Assembly: GCF_050624435.1 (NCBI RefSeq)
Contig: NC_134537.1
Coordinates: forward strand, 119,215,586 to 119,279,585
Source: Tenrec ecaudatus
Taxonomy: Eukaryota; Chordata; Mammalia; Afrosoricida; Tenrecidae
Reading direction: 5' to 3'
DNA: 64,000 bases
Shown: piece by piece, positions 11,985 to 21,922 of the stretch
Position numbering within the stretch: position 1 is the first letter of the stretch
How the letters are laid out: each line of letters begins with the position of its first letter
The notes under the pieces: generated by a model
The model's input: only the letters and a program-made list of their open reading frames with translations
The model's database searches: none
What the model was told of the DNA's origin: nothing
Translations under genes and position numbers: made by a program

Positions 11985-13032
11985 AAATGTGGTGAAGAAA
12001 GCTGATGGTGCCCGGCTATCAAAAGAGATAGTGTCTGGGGTCTTAAAGGCTTGAAGGTGAACAAGCGGCCATCTAGCTCAGAAGCAAATAAGCCCACATG
12101 GAAGAAGCACACCGGCCAGTGCGACCACGAGGTGCCCAAGGGACCAGGTATAAGGCATCATGCAAAAAAAAAAAAAAGATATAAGTGTGTGTATGTATGT
12201 GTATATATGTGTATATGTATATATGTATGTGTATATATGTATATATATATATCATATTAAATGAAGGGGGAAGTGCAGAGTGGAGACCCAAGGCCCAAGT
12301 GTTGACCAATGGAGATCCCCTCATAGAGGGGTTTAGGAGAGGAGATGGGTTAATTAGGGTGTGAGGTAGTATCGATGAAGAACACAGCTTTCCCCCAGAT
12401 CCTGGATGCTTCCTCCCCCCAACTACCATGATCCGAATTCTACCTTGCAGGGCTGGATAGGACAGAGGCTGTACATTGGTGCATATGAGGGTTGGAGGTA
12501 CAGGGAATCCAGGGTGGATGATACCTTCAGGACCAATGGTGTGAGGGACGATGCTGGGAGAGTGGGAGGGTGAGTGGGTTGGAAAGGGGGAACTGATTAC
12601 AAGGAGCCACATGTGACCTCTTCCCTGGGGGAGGGACAGCAGAGAAGGGGGGAAGGGAGACTCCGGATAGGGCAAGATATGACAAAATAACGATGTATAA
12701 ATTACCAAGGGCATATGAGGGAGGGGGTAATCGGGAGGGAGGGGGGAAAAAAAAGAGGACCTGATGCAAGGGGCTTTAGTGGAGAGCAAATGCCTTGAGA
12801 ATGATTGGGGCAGGGAATGTATGGATGTGCTTTATACAATTGATGTATGTATATGTATGGATTGTGGTAAGAGTTGTATGAGTCCCTAATAAAATGTAAA
12901 AGAAGAAAAGAGAAAAAAATGATTAGGGCAAAGACTGTACAGATGTGCTTTATACAATTGATGTATGTATATGTATGAACTGTGAAAAGAATTGTATGAG
13001 CCCCAATAAATTGTTAAAAAAAAAAAAAAAAG
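11985..13032 (+). mobile_element. L1 3' UTR, 5'-truncated insertion with poly(A)
   Basis: It carries the module 'gtgcccggctatcaaaagag', 'gtctggggtcttaaagg', 'cccacatggaagaagcac', and ends 'ccccaataaattgttaaaa' plus a long A run (13016-13032). The same sequence in reverse forms the 3' UTR of the L1 at 14302-23330. The last about 90 bases occur twice (about 12800-12900 and 12915-13020), a tandem duplication of the 3' end. A long minus-strand open frame here is only antisense of this UTR. Confidence 0.8.
12178..12255. repeat. GT/AT-rich microsatellite inside the L1 3' UTR
   Basis: Imperfect TG/TA dinucleotide tract ending in a pure TA run, preceded by a 13-A run. Confidence 0.9.
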
Positions 13033-13049
13033 AACAAACAGATATTTCT

Positions 13050-13345
13050 TGTAAGAAGTCGAGCCAGAACGCTCTTTCAAAGCAAGGATGGTGAGATTTG
13101 ACCACACATAGTTTGGATGTGACCACACAGAAGGACATCATGCTTGGTAAAGTGGAGAGACAGGAAAAACCATAAGACATATGATGAGCTGGATGAGCGA
13201 AGTGGCTACAACAGTGGACTCAGACATCTTGACAATTATGAAGAGGCAACAGGACCAGGGAGCATTTTATTCTGTGGCACACAGAGGTGCTCTGAGCTGG
13301 AAACAACTCGGTGGGATCTAACAGCAATAACGCAGCAAACCTAGT
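13050..13345 (+). mobile_element. RTE-class LINE, 3' end
   Basis: 'gagccagaacgctctttcaaagcaaggatgg', 'aaggacatcatgcttggtaaag', 'ggctacaacagtggactcagacat' and 'aacaactcggtgggatctaacagcaata' give the standard 3'-terminal order. The tail is a decayed (taacaac)-type repeat. Confidence 0.8.
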
Positions 13346-14301
13346 GACCACTGTGTAAGAAGGGACGGTGCTTTCACTTGCTGTGCAGGAAGTTGTCATG
13401 CGTTGGGGACAACCTGATACCAATTAGTAACAACGATTATTATTGAGTGGTTAAAGAAGCTCTCACTTTAGGAGCCGAGTCCTGATGAGTGGATAAGAAG
13501 ACCCAAATATGCTGCCTCAGACAGAGTACAGCAGGTACAGAGAGGTCGAAAAGAAAGAGGCGAGAATTGACTATATTTTGTCAGTTTAATTATCGTATTT
13601 TTCTTAAAATGATGAGGATGTAAAATGTTTTCTTTGCAAACTAGGCACACACACACACACACACACACGTGATTTTTCCGGGCTGACCATGCTTCTTATA
13701 AGTGTGAGTGTCTCCATGTAAAAATACGGGAGAGAGGGTATGGCCCAAGGATAGCGTCCAGACTGGAGGGGTTGAAGGATCTGTCAAGCAGGGCCAGAAG
13801 AGGATTTTCATTAAAGATTTTAGCTCATTTCATTGGGTTTAGAACAGCAGAAACTCTTTCTAGAGAATCAGGTATCATATATGCATTTATTTTTATAATA
13901 AATGCCTTTCATGTATTTCAGTATATTGAAATCAATGTATAGAAGAAACTATTTAAGAACGAAAAGGAGTTAATGCATGTGGTAAAGTCTGTTCCTGCAT
14001 TCTGTCCTCAAAGGTTTCAGATGAGTTTTAAACATGAGTAATTTCGATAATATTTAGTTAGTAAGAGTCTACAAACCTTGGCTGAATTTCTGTTTAATGA
14101 TCAAGAACAGCCTGAGAATTTGAATCTCAGTGATAAAGCACTCGTGGCTTATTTAAAGGGTTAACATTGGCTTATTTGATCACACACATAAAAATGTAAA
14201 TTATTATAAAGTTTTAGTAGTAAAAGTTTCTTGAAGGTGCTTTTTGAGAAAGGAACAATATAATGTTAAGTACTTGAGCATAAACAATTCTATGGAAAAA
14301 T
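13346..14301. other. Unassigned sequence with a CA microsatellite
   Basis: No gene or known repeat. (CA) tract of about 23 bases at 13646-13668. Confidence 0.5.
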
Positions 14302-14320
14302 GTTTTTGTTTTTTTTTTCA

Positions 14321-16689
14321 TTTTTTAATCATTTCATTGGGGGCTTATACAGCTCTAATCATAATCCATACATCCATCCCTTGTGTCAAGCACATTTGTA
14401 CATTTGTTGCCATCATAATTTTCAAAACATTTTCTTTCTACTTGAGCCCTTGGTATAAGCTCCTCATTTTCCCCCTCCCTCTCCCACCCTCTCTCCCTCA
14501 CGAACCCTTGATAATTTATAAATTGTTATTTTTCATATCTTATACTGACTGATGTCTCCCTTCAACCACTTTTCTGTTGCCTGTGCCCCAGGAAGGGGGT
14601 TATATGTAGATCACTGTGATCGGTTCCTCCTTTCTCCTCCCACCTTCCCCTTACCCTCCTAGTATCCCTACTCTCATTATTGGTCCTGGGGGGTTTTCTG
14701 TCTTGGATTCCTTGTGTTTCCAGCTTTTATCTGTACCCATGTACATTGTGTTAGTCTGGCTAGACTAAAGAAACTAATTCATAGACATGCATATATGTAT
14801 AAGAAAAACCTTTATATGCAAGAGCTGTTGAACATTGAAAAAACAATGCAGCCCAGTCCAGATCAAGCTCATATGTCTGATATTAGCCCATATGTCTGAT
14901 ACCAATTATAAAGTCCTCTTCATACTCACAAAAACACATGCAATGACACTCAATGCAGGATGGTCCCAGGGCATGGGGTCTATCAGCTTAGTGCCATATG
15001 TCTTGTCAGTAGAGTCTCCAAGGGAGTGAGCTGTGAGAAGACTGCCTCCTGCCTCCAAGGAGGAAATACCGCAGGTCCCAGAATTCTCAGGGGAAGGCCA
15101 TGCCCACGCAGAGGTCTCATTGGTTATCTCTGGATCGACAGACTAGACTTAATCCTCAAATTGATACCAGATTATGTAACTGCCACATACATGCCCTGGT
15201 CTAGCTGGATTTTTAAGGTGTAATTGGAGTCGTGATAGTGGGGGTGAGGGCAGGAAGCATTAAAGAACTAGAGGAAAGTTGTGTGTTTCATCAGTGCTAT
15301 ACTGCACCCACACTGGCTCCCCTTTTCCTTGTGACCCTTCTGTAAGAGGATGTCCAATTCTGTACATATGGGCTTTGGGTCTCCACTCTGCACTCTCCCA
15401 CATTCACATGGATATGATTTTTTGCTTGGGGTCTTTGATGCCTGATACCTGATTCCATCAACACCTCATGATCACACAGGCTGGTGTGCTTCTTCCATGT
15501 GGGCTCTTTTGCTTCTCTAATAGATGGCTGGTTGTTTATCTTTAAGCCATTAAGACCCCAGACACAATATCTTTTGATAGCTGGATACCATCAGCTTTCT
15601 TCAACACATTTGCTATATACCCGTTTTGTCTTCAGTGATTGTGTTGGGGAACTGAGCATCACAGAATGCCAGGTTATTAGAACAAAGTTTCCTTGTGTTG
15701 AGGGAATACTTGAGTGGAGGCCAAATGTCCATTTGCTACCTTGATTCTTAACATATAAATATATGTACCTAGATCTATTTCCCTATTGTTATATATAAAT
15801 ATATTTACATATATAATACCTGTATTTAAACCTCTATAAATGCCCTTTGCTTCCAGTTCTTCCCTCTTTTTCCTTTTCCTTTCCTCTTGTCCCACATCAT
15901 GTTTGGTCTTCATTCGGGTTTCAGTAATTTCTCTCAGTTACATTGCCCTTGAGCAAGCCCTTCCAGGCATCCTACGCCCTCCTCACCGTTGATTTTAGAT
16001 CACTTGTTGTTCCCTTGTCACCAGGTTTGTTAAGGCCCACAAAACACAATAAATACAAAAACAAGGCAGAACAAAACAACAAAAGAAAACCAAAAAAACA
16101 CAAACAACAACCAAAAAAGCCTATAAATAATTCCAGTTCTGTTTGCTGACCTTTAACAGTGTTTTCCATTCAAGTCTGATAGGGTGACACACCCTGGCCC
16201 CATAGTCTATTTTTGCTATTCCCCAAGAACTTCATTTCTTTCCTCCCCTTACAGCTCTGTTGCACGTCCTTAGCATTTTACCCTGTGTGGTAGGATCAGA
16301 TTGGGCGCAATTCCTCCAGTTTTTTCCCTCGTGGTCATATGGGTCAGTGAGGGACGTCTTATCTCAGCCATGTGGGCTTTTCAGTGCATTGGCCGCTCTG
16401 AACAGGAATATTGTTCTTGGGTTTGGTAGGGCAGGATGTGTTCCATTTTCTCTTTCCCTCTTCGTTTGCTCCTGTGTGCTCTGATCAGAGCACATCTCTG
16501 GCTGAGCTGTAGCCTCTGTGCTCTCCTCTGAAGTGCATTCTCTGAAAGGGGGCCAGCTCTGCAGACCCCTCTATTGGTTCCCTGCTTCATGCCGGTATCC
16601 TGCATTCATGTCTTGGTGCACTTGGTTGGAGCCTGGTTCCTCTCTCCCTCTCCTGTGGAGATATAAACAATACCCTTGGGTGGGTTAAT
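14321..16689 (-). other. L1 3' UTR (interrupted by an LTR)
   Basis: It continues from the end of ORF2 to the tail. It holds the module shared with 11985-13032, 25850-27830 and 55590-56033 (in reverse 'cattaagaccccagac' at 15549-15564). A purine/pyrimidine-biased segment near 16040-16130 is T/G-rich on the L1 sense strand. At about 1.9 kb after removing the LTR it is long for an L1 3' UTR. Confidence 0.75.
14747..15187 (-). mobile_element. Solo LTR, ERVL/MaLR-like family A, inserted in the L1 3' UTR
   Basis: Plus-strand ends TGTGTTAGTC and TAACTGCCACA are flanked by the exact 5-base duplication TACAT (14742-14746 and 15188-15192). The L1 3' UTR resumes on both sides ('tgtacat' then 'gccctggtctagc'). 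A 5-base duplication fits class III (ERVL/MaLR) integration. Length 441 bp. Confidence 0.85.
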
Positions 16690-19600
16690 GCCCTGCTTTC
16701 CTGCTATCCATATCTTTTTTCTTCATTCCTTCCCTTCTTTCTTCCTTCGTTTTCCCCTCATTTTTAATTGGCTGCCATATGTATCCATGGATTGAGTCTA
16801 GCGCCTGCCATAGTACCTGGAACTCACTCCAGGAACATATGTATACAGTACCTTTTCTCCCGTGCTCATGTTGCATTTTTAAGCTTACCTCAGTGGACTC
16901 ATGATGTACTTGGTCTGTTGTGATTTGCTTATTTAGCTTAGCATAATTTCCTCCAGTCTTTCCTACATTGTGTGCATCACTGCTTTTTAGGGATGCATAG
17001 TAGTCCAATGTATATATGTACCACAGTGTTGTGAACTGTGCTATGATGAACATTGGATCACAGATATCTGGCCGTGTTTGGTGTCTTGCCTCTTCTGGGT
17101 AAATGCCCAGTAGGGGGATTGCTAGGTCCTATAGTAGCTCAATATCCATCCAATCTAGATTCATCAAATCGATGTCCATAATGGCTCTACATATCTACAG
17201 ATCCACCAGCAGTGGACAAGAGTTCCTCTCTCACCACTTGTTACTTTCTGATTTTTTGAATTGGGCTATTTTTGAGGGTATTAGATGATATCTCATTGTT
17301 GCTTTAATTTGCATTTCACTTAGGGCTAGTGATCGGGAACATTTTCTCATATGTTTACTGGCCATTCAGATTTCTGCCCTAGTGAAACTTCTGTTCAGAT
17401 CCTTTGCCCACCTCCTCAGTGGGCAATTAATTGTTTTTTTTTCTTTTTGGAAGATAACAGAGTATTAGATTTTAGTAATAAAGTCTTTGTCTGATGTGTC
17501 ATTGCTAAAGATGTTTTCCCAGTCTGTGGGCTCTCTTATTACTCTCTTGCTAAATTCTTTAGATGTACACAGGTGTTTTATCTTCAGTGTATCCCAATTG
17601 TCAATTTGTGCCTCATCTGTATTTGTGTCCTTCCCTAGTTCCAATACCCTCTGTATTTTCTGTGCCAAAGTTCTCAAGTTTGTCCCAATTCCCTCATGGA
17701 TGGCCCTAATAGTTTGGGGCTTTACCTCAAGGTCTATGAGCCACCTTGAGTTTATTTTTGTGCATGGAGTGAGGTAAGGGTCTTGCTTTATTTTCCTGCA
17801 GGTAGATATCTATTTTTTCCAGCACAACTTGCTGAAGAGGGCATCCACTTCCCATTGATATTTTGGGGGGCATTTATCAAAGATTAATTGTCAGTATGCT
17901 GATTATTTTTATTTCTGGATTTTCAGATCTTTTCCATTGGTCTGAATATTATTATATTCATTATAACAATATCCTTATAACAATAGCATGCTTTCACCAT
18001 TGTGGCTATATAATAGATGATAAAATCAGGTAAAGCAAGTTCTCCCACTCTGTCCTTCTTGAGGAGTTCTCTGATAATTCTGGGTTTCTTCCCTCTCCAT
18101 CTGAAGTTGGTAATAAATTTTTCCTTTTCTTTGAAGAAAGATGATGGGCATTGCATCGGGTTAGCATTAAACTTACAGTGCCTTGGGTAGAACTCATATT
18201 TTTACTATATTGAGTCTTCTTATCCAAGAGCATGGAATATTCTTCCATTTGTTGAGGTCACTCTTGGTTTTTTGTAATAGTGTTCTGTAGTTTTCCTCAT
18301 ATAAATCTTTGTTTTTTTTCAGTCAGGTATATCTTTAGATATATCTATCAGTGCTTTGCTATTGTGAAGGGTACTACTTTTTTATCTTTTCTGTGGTCTT
18401 GTCTGATGTGTATAACAATCCAATAGACTTCTGTTTGTTGATCTTGTATCCTGCCCATCTGCCATATTCCTCTCTTGCTTCTAGTACTTCTCTTGTGGAG
18501 CTATTGGGATTTCCCATATATAAATGCATATTGTCTGCAAATATCGATAGTTTCACCACTTCCTTCCCCAGGCAAATACCTTTGATGTCTTTGCTGTATG
18601 TTGTTAGCTAAGACCTTCAGTACAATGTTAAACAGGAGTGGGGATAAGGGGCATACTTATCTGGTCCCCCTTTTCAGTGGGATTGTGTTAGTCTTTTCTC
18701 CATTGACTACCACATTGGCTGTTGGTTTGTCATATATAGCTTGTTTTCTGTTGAGGAATTTCCCTTCCATTCCTATCTTCTTGAGTTTCTTAAACTGGAA
18801 TTGGTGTTGGATGTTGTCAAATGCTTTTTCTAGATCTATCAATATTATCGTGGGGTTCTTATAATTTTTCATGTCAATGTGGCAAATAATACTAATGGTC
18901 TTTTGTATGTTGAACTATCTCTGCATCACTGGTATTAATTCCACTTGATCGTGGTGAATTATTGTTTTATATACTTTTGTATTCTATTAGCCATTATTTT
19001 GTTAAGGATTTTTGCATTGATGTTCATTAGGGATATTGGTCTGTAGTTCTTAATTCTTGTGGGATCCTTACTCAGTTGAGGTATCAGAGTTATATTAGCT
19101 CCATAAAAAGAGTTCAGGAGTTTGCCAACCTTTTCTATATTCTGGAAGAGTTTGTGTAGGATTGGTGTCAGTTCTTCCCTGAATACTTGGTAGAATTCTC
19201 TGTGAAACCATTTGGTTTGGGGGATTGTTTTTGGTTGATAATTCTTTGATAACCTTGTCTATTTCTTCTACCGCTATGGGTCTGTAAATATTTAAGTAAT
19301 TGTCCATGTATTCAAAGTTGTTGACTTCATTAGAGTACAGGCCTTTATAGTACTGTATAATTATCCTTTTGATTTCATTAGGGTCCACTGTAATGTCCCC
19401 GGGTTCTTCCCTCATCCTTACTCTTGCAATTTGTTCCTTCCTTTCTTTGGTTAGGTTTGCCAGCAGTCTGTCGATTCTGTTAATCCTTTCAAAGAACCAA
19501 CTTGTAGCTGCACTAATTTTTCCATAGTTTTTCTTGTTTTCCCTCTGATGCACCTGACTTGATTTCATTATTTCTTTTCTTTTGCTATTAGTAGGATTGT

Positions 19601-20690
19601 CCTGTTGACTCTGCTCCAATTGCTGTAAGTTTTGTGTGATCATATCAATCATAAGTCTCACTTCCTTTTTCATGTGTGCATATATTGCTATCAAACTTCC
19701 TCTGAGAACTGTCTTTGCTGGGTCCTAAAGGTTTTGGTACATTGTATTCTCATTCTCATTGTTTCTAGAGTCTTCCTAATTCCATCTGTGATCTGAGCCA
19801 GTGCCCACTCCTTTTGTAAGTTATTCATCATTCAGTTGCTTCCCCTTGTTTTAGTAATTGTCCTGTTGTTGATTTCCAGCCTTATGGCATAGTGGTCTGA
19901 GAGAGAAGTCTATATGATCTCTATGTGCTTGAATGTACACTGATTTGACTTGTGTCCCAACCTGTGGTCTATCTTTGAGGATAAGAATTTTTTAGCATTT
20001 GTGTGAAGAGCTCTGAAACTATGTATCAGGTCAAGTCGTCTAATCATAACGATTAGATCTGTAGTCTCTTTGTTAAGCTTCTTTCCTTGTGATCGCTCTT
20101 TCTTGGCAAGTGGTGTATTCAGTTCACCTACGATAATTGTTGAGTGTTTGACAGATATCACGTGCCTTACATTGGGTGCATATAAATTTATTATGTTCAC
20201 TTGTTCTTGGTCTACTTTTCCCTTGAGCATTACACAGTGCCCCTCCTTATCTCTGGTTATGGTATGCACCTTTTTAAAAAAATATTTCATTTTTATTGCT
20301 TGATATTTCGTTTCATTGATTTTTTTCCATTAATTTTTGAGTAGGTATTTAAATTTTTTCTTTATCATAAAACAAAATATTTAATAAAAATAAACATAGG
20401 ACTGAAAATCACCTGCATGTTGGAAATATATATGGTATGCACCTTGTGATCAATTTTGTCTGAAATTAGGATCACAACTCCTGCTTTTTGTCAATTGCCA
20501 CTCGCTTGGTATATTTTTCTCTATCCTTTATTTCTCAGCCTATTTTTTGTCTGTACTATTGAGATGTGTCACCTTTAGGCATAAAATTGACGGGTTGTGT
20601 TTCGAAGCCAGTCTGGTAGCCTCTGCCTTTTAATGCCTGAGTTCAGCCAATTGATATTCAGGGTTATTATCTCCATCTGGGGACTCTGTG
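16690..20690 (-). pseudogene. L1 ORF2 (endonuclease-reverse transcriptase), inactivated
   Basis: Start region near 20690 (residues NINWLNSGIKRQRLPDW). The endonuclease segment at 19910-20290 keeps SKIDHRLGHKS, but the usual GDFNTPLS reads GELNTPLA. The RT has DLEKAFDNIQH and AIYDKPTANV at 18657-18872. The catalytic FADD box reads FADN at 18530-18541. The C-terminal part runs through 17923-18156 (RVGELALPDF) to DYYASLKSSDAHNVGKTGG near 16690-17053. It carries multiple stops and frameshifts plus the 158-bp insertion at 20273-20430. Confidence 0.85.
20273..20430 (-). mobile_element. Short retrocopy inserted in L1 ORF2
   Basis: A 158-bp AT-rich insert is flanked by a perfect 15-base duplication TATGGTATGCACCTT (20258-20272 and 20431-20445). 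On the minus strand it ends 'caataaaaatg...' followed by a short T/A tail. That resembles a 5'-truncated retrocopy of a polyadenylated transcript moved by L1. The source transcript is not recognised. Confidence 0.75.
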
Positions 20691-20754
20691 ATGTCAATCT
20701 GTGGACTCTGTTATGTCATCTTGTACTTTTTGTGTTGGGTGTTTCCCTACCTCC

Positions 20755-21922
20755 CTTTTTTATCACTATGCTATGCATGCGAGTGTATTTGGGGAGGAGG
20801 GTTCATTCTTACCTTATTTCCACCCTTGAGCCAATGCAATTTGGGGGGTTTCTCTTTGTTGCCCTCTAGGTGGGGTTGTTCTATGTGGTGTTCTCTTATT
20901 TGTGCTTGGTCAGTGTTGTTCTTCTGCTCATACTGGGTCAGAAAGGCTCTTTTGCAGGCCTGGGTTTCATTTGAATGTTTTCCTGTCTGGGAAGACTCTT
21001 ACATCTCCATCTCTATTGATAGATAATTTGGCTAGATAGAATATTCTTGGGTTTGCCTTACTTTCCTTCAATTTTTGGAATATGTTAGTCTACTCTCTAT
21101 TCCTCATAGTGTCCACAAGTCTGAGCATATTCTTATTTGGGTACCTTTACAGGTTACTGCTTGTTTTTCCCCTAGCTGTTCTCATGATTTTCTCTTCAAA
21201 GTTGGATAATTTAACCATTATGTGCCTTGGTGACTTCTTCTTGGGATTCAGTATAGGTGGTGTTCTTTCGGCCTCCTGTATAGTTATCTGGCTTTCATTC
21301 ATTAAGCTGGGGAAGTTTTTCTCTAAGAATTCCCTTACTATTTTTGCCATTTACTTCTTCATTGCATCTTGTTCAGTTAGTCAAATTATTCTGATTTCAT
21401 TCCTCTTCATAGCATCAGACATAGATCTTAGGTTTTCTTCAGCTTCTTTGATAATCTTATTTGACTGCCTTTCCCATTTTTTGAAGTCTTCCCAATTATC
21501 CTCTAGGTCAGGGGTGTAAAACTGGGAGCTGGTGAGCCACATGAGGCACCCCAGATAATTATTTTGTGACCATGAAATTCTGAAATCAAATGAAAATAGA
21601 AAAAAAAAATTGCTATGAAGAAAATAGTGTTTATGAGAGATTGAGGCAATACTGTACACACAATGTCCTCATTACATTTTATTTCAGAGCATCGTGGGCC
21701 ACAAAAATGTCCTCGTGGGCTGCATGTGACCCGCTGGCTACCAGTTTGACACTCCTGCTTTAAGTCACTGGTGTGATTCTCTGACTCCTCAAATCTCTTG
21801 TTGGAGTCCATGAATTTGCTACTGGCCTTTGTTATCTCTTCCCTTAGGTCTTGTATTTCCCTTTGGTGCGTGGCCTTTATGTCCTCTATCATTTCATCCT
21901 TTATCTGTATTGTTTCCCTCAT
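20755..21922 (-). pseudogene. L1 ORF1 (RNA-binding coiled-coil protein), inactivated
   Basis: It starts at a methionine codon near 21920, followed by a coiled-coil segment (residues such as IKDEMIEDIKATHQREIQDLR). This is interrupted by the hAT insertion at 21509-21757 and resumes at about 21500 (EDNWEDFKKWERQS). The RRM-side segment reads EAERTPPILNPKKKSPRHIM at 21147-21350, equivalent to the QRTPQRY...PRHII region of other L1 ORF1 proteins. The C-terminal part to about 20755 has several stops. Confidence 0.8.
21509..21757. mobile_element. Non-autonomous hAT (Charlie-like) element inside L1 ORF1
   Basis: The 249-bp element has 15-base terminal inverted repeats CAGGGGTGTAAAACT and CAGGAGTGTCAAACT (13 of 15 match). 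It is flanked by 8-base duplications CTCTAGGT (21501-21508) and CTTTAAGT (21758-21765, 6 of 8). This is the hAT signature, and the L1 reading continues on both sides. The ends resemble the OC1/OposCharlie group, which is inference from recall. Confidence 0.85.

Noticed and set aside
12073-12789. 238-codon minus-strand ORF
   Set aside because: Lies antisense to an L1 3' UTR and reads through a GT/AT microsatellite and a G-rich tract; the peptide is low-complexity.
16040-16130. A-rich tract as the poly(A) tail of a separate insertion
   Set aside because: It sits within continuous L1 3' UTR on the opposite strand and has no flanking duplication that I can see.
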